DNA of 6,184 nucleotides from Salaquimonas sp. GTDB lineage: Bacteria > Pseudomonadota > Alphaproteobacteria > Rhizobiales > Rhizobiaceae. The notes beneath the pieces were generated by a model. It was not told the DNA's origin. It worked only from the letters and a program-made list of their open reading frames with translations, and did not search any database. The stretch lies in the NCBI GenBank assembly GCA_024639745.1, contig JAHEHW010000116.1, positions 1 through 6,184 of the forward strand, written 5' to 3'. Below, in pieces: positions 5,756-6,184 of this stretch (the first letter of the stretch is position 1; every line of letters starts with the position of its first letter). Position numbers and translations under genes: made by a program.

Positions 5756-6184
5756 ATGGCTAAACGTTGGTACATCGTTCACGCCTATTCCAATTTCGAG
5801 AAGAAGGTGGCTGACTCGATTCAGGAGCAGGCGCGCCAAAAGGGGCTGGAAGATCTGTTCGAAGCGGTCGTCGTGCCGACGGAGAAGGTTGTGGAGGTGC
5901 GCCGCGGCCGAAAGGTTGAGGCCGAGCGCAAATTCTTTCCGGGCTATGTGCTGGTGAAGATGGACCTTACCGACCAGGCATTTCACTTGATCAAGAACAC
6001 GCCGAAGGTTTCCGGCTTTCTGGGTTCCGACAACAAGCCGATGCCGATAAGTGATCGAGAAGCTGAGCGAATTCTTAATCAGGTGCAGGAGGGCGTCGAG
6101 CGTCCGAAGCCTTCTGTCTCCTATGAAATCGGTGAACAGGTTCGTGTTTCCGACGGTCCGTTCGCCTCTTTTAATGGCGTCGTT
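5756..6184 (+). CDS. nusG: Transcription termination/antitermination factor NusG, 3' partial
   Basis: NusG binds the clamp of RNA polymerase, reduces pausing, and links polymerase to Rho or to ribosomal protein S10. The first 143 residues are in the window and the frame is open at the right edge; the full protein should be near 175-180 residues. The N-terminal NGN domain begins MAKRWYIVHAYSNFEKKV and contains the conserved FPGYVLVKMDL strand (61-71) and NTPKVSGFLG (81-90). The C-terminal KOW domain is entered at GEQVRVSDGPFASFNGVV (126-143). The start ATG at 5756 gives the usual N-terminus, but the Shine-Dalgarno sequence is poor (GGGGA at 5738-5742 is 13 bases away). Ribosomal protein genes rplK and rplA would be expected to follow outside the window. 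Confidence 0.96.
   Translation, partial: MAKRWYIVHAYSNFEKKVADSIQEQARQKGLEDLFEAVVVPTEKVVEVRRGRKVEAERKFFPGYVLVKMDLTDQAFHLIKNTPKVSGFLGSDNKPMPISDREAERILNQVQEGVERPKPSVSYEIGEQVRVSDGPFASFNGVV

Overview
The window looks like ordinary chromosomal DNA of an alphaproteobacterium, most likely in or near the Hyphomicrobiales (Rhizobiales). This rests on the SecE and NusG sequences, the moderately GC-rich coding regions and the overall feel of the proteins; no database search was possible. All six genes lie on the + strand. No mobile element, CRISPR array, tRNA or rRNA was seen.

Positions 2-2545 hold a tight three-gene transcription unit: the 3' part of an amidase-signature hydrolase (5' end outside the window), a 71-residue protein with two predicted membrane helices, and a 320-residue D-2-hydroxyacid dehydrogenase of the glyoxylate/hydroxypyruvate reductase kind. 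The last two genes overlap by one base (TAATG). Positions 2546-2978 are a 433-base non-coding interval that becomes strongly AT-rich. It contains a 14-bp stem that competes with a terminator-like hairpin, and then a dense set of inverted and direct repeats in front of the next gene. Positions 2979-4613 encode a long-form isocitrate lyase (AceA, 544 residues), followed by a textbook intrinsic terminator at 4697-4731. Positions 4802-5209 encode a small VOC-fold (glyoxalase/dioxygenase superfamily) protein. After a 291-base leader or promoter interval, the conserved secE-nusG pair begins: secE at 5501-5701, and nusG from 5756 running off the right edge.

Functionally, AceA splits isocitrate into glyoxylate and succinate (glyoxylate bypass, growth on acetate or fatty acids). 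The dehydrogenase just upstream could reduce glyoxylate or hydroxypyruvate, so a glyoxylate-forming and a possible glyoxylate-consuming enzyme are neighbours, although the interval between them suggests separate transcription. SecE (preprotein translocase subunit) and NusG (transcription elongation/termination factor) form the usual housekeeping pair that normally precedes ribosomal protein genes rplK-rplA. The protein-coding content is conventional. The least explained part is the repeat-rich, structured interval at 2588-2905 upstream of aceA.
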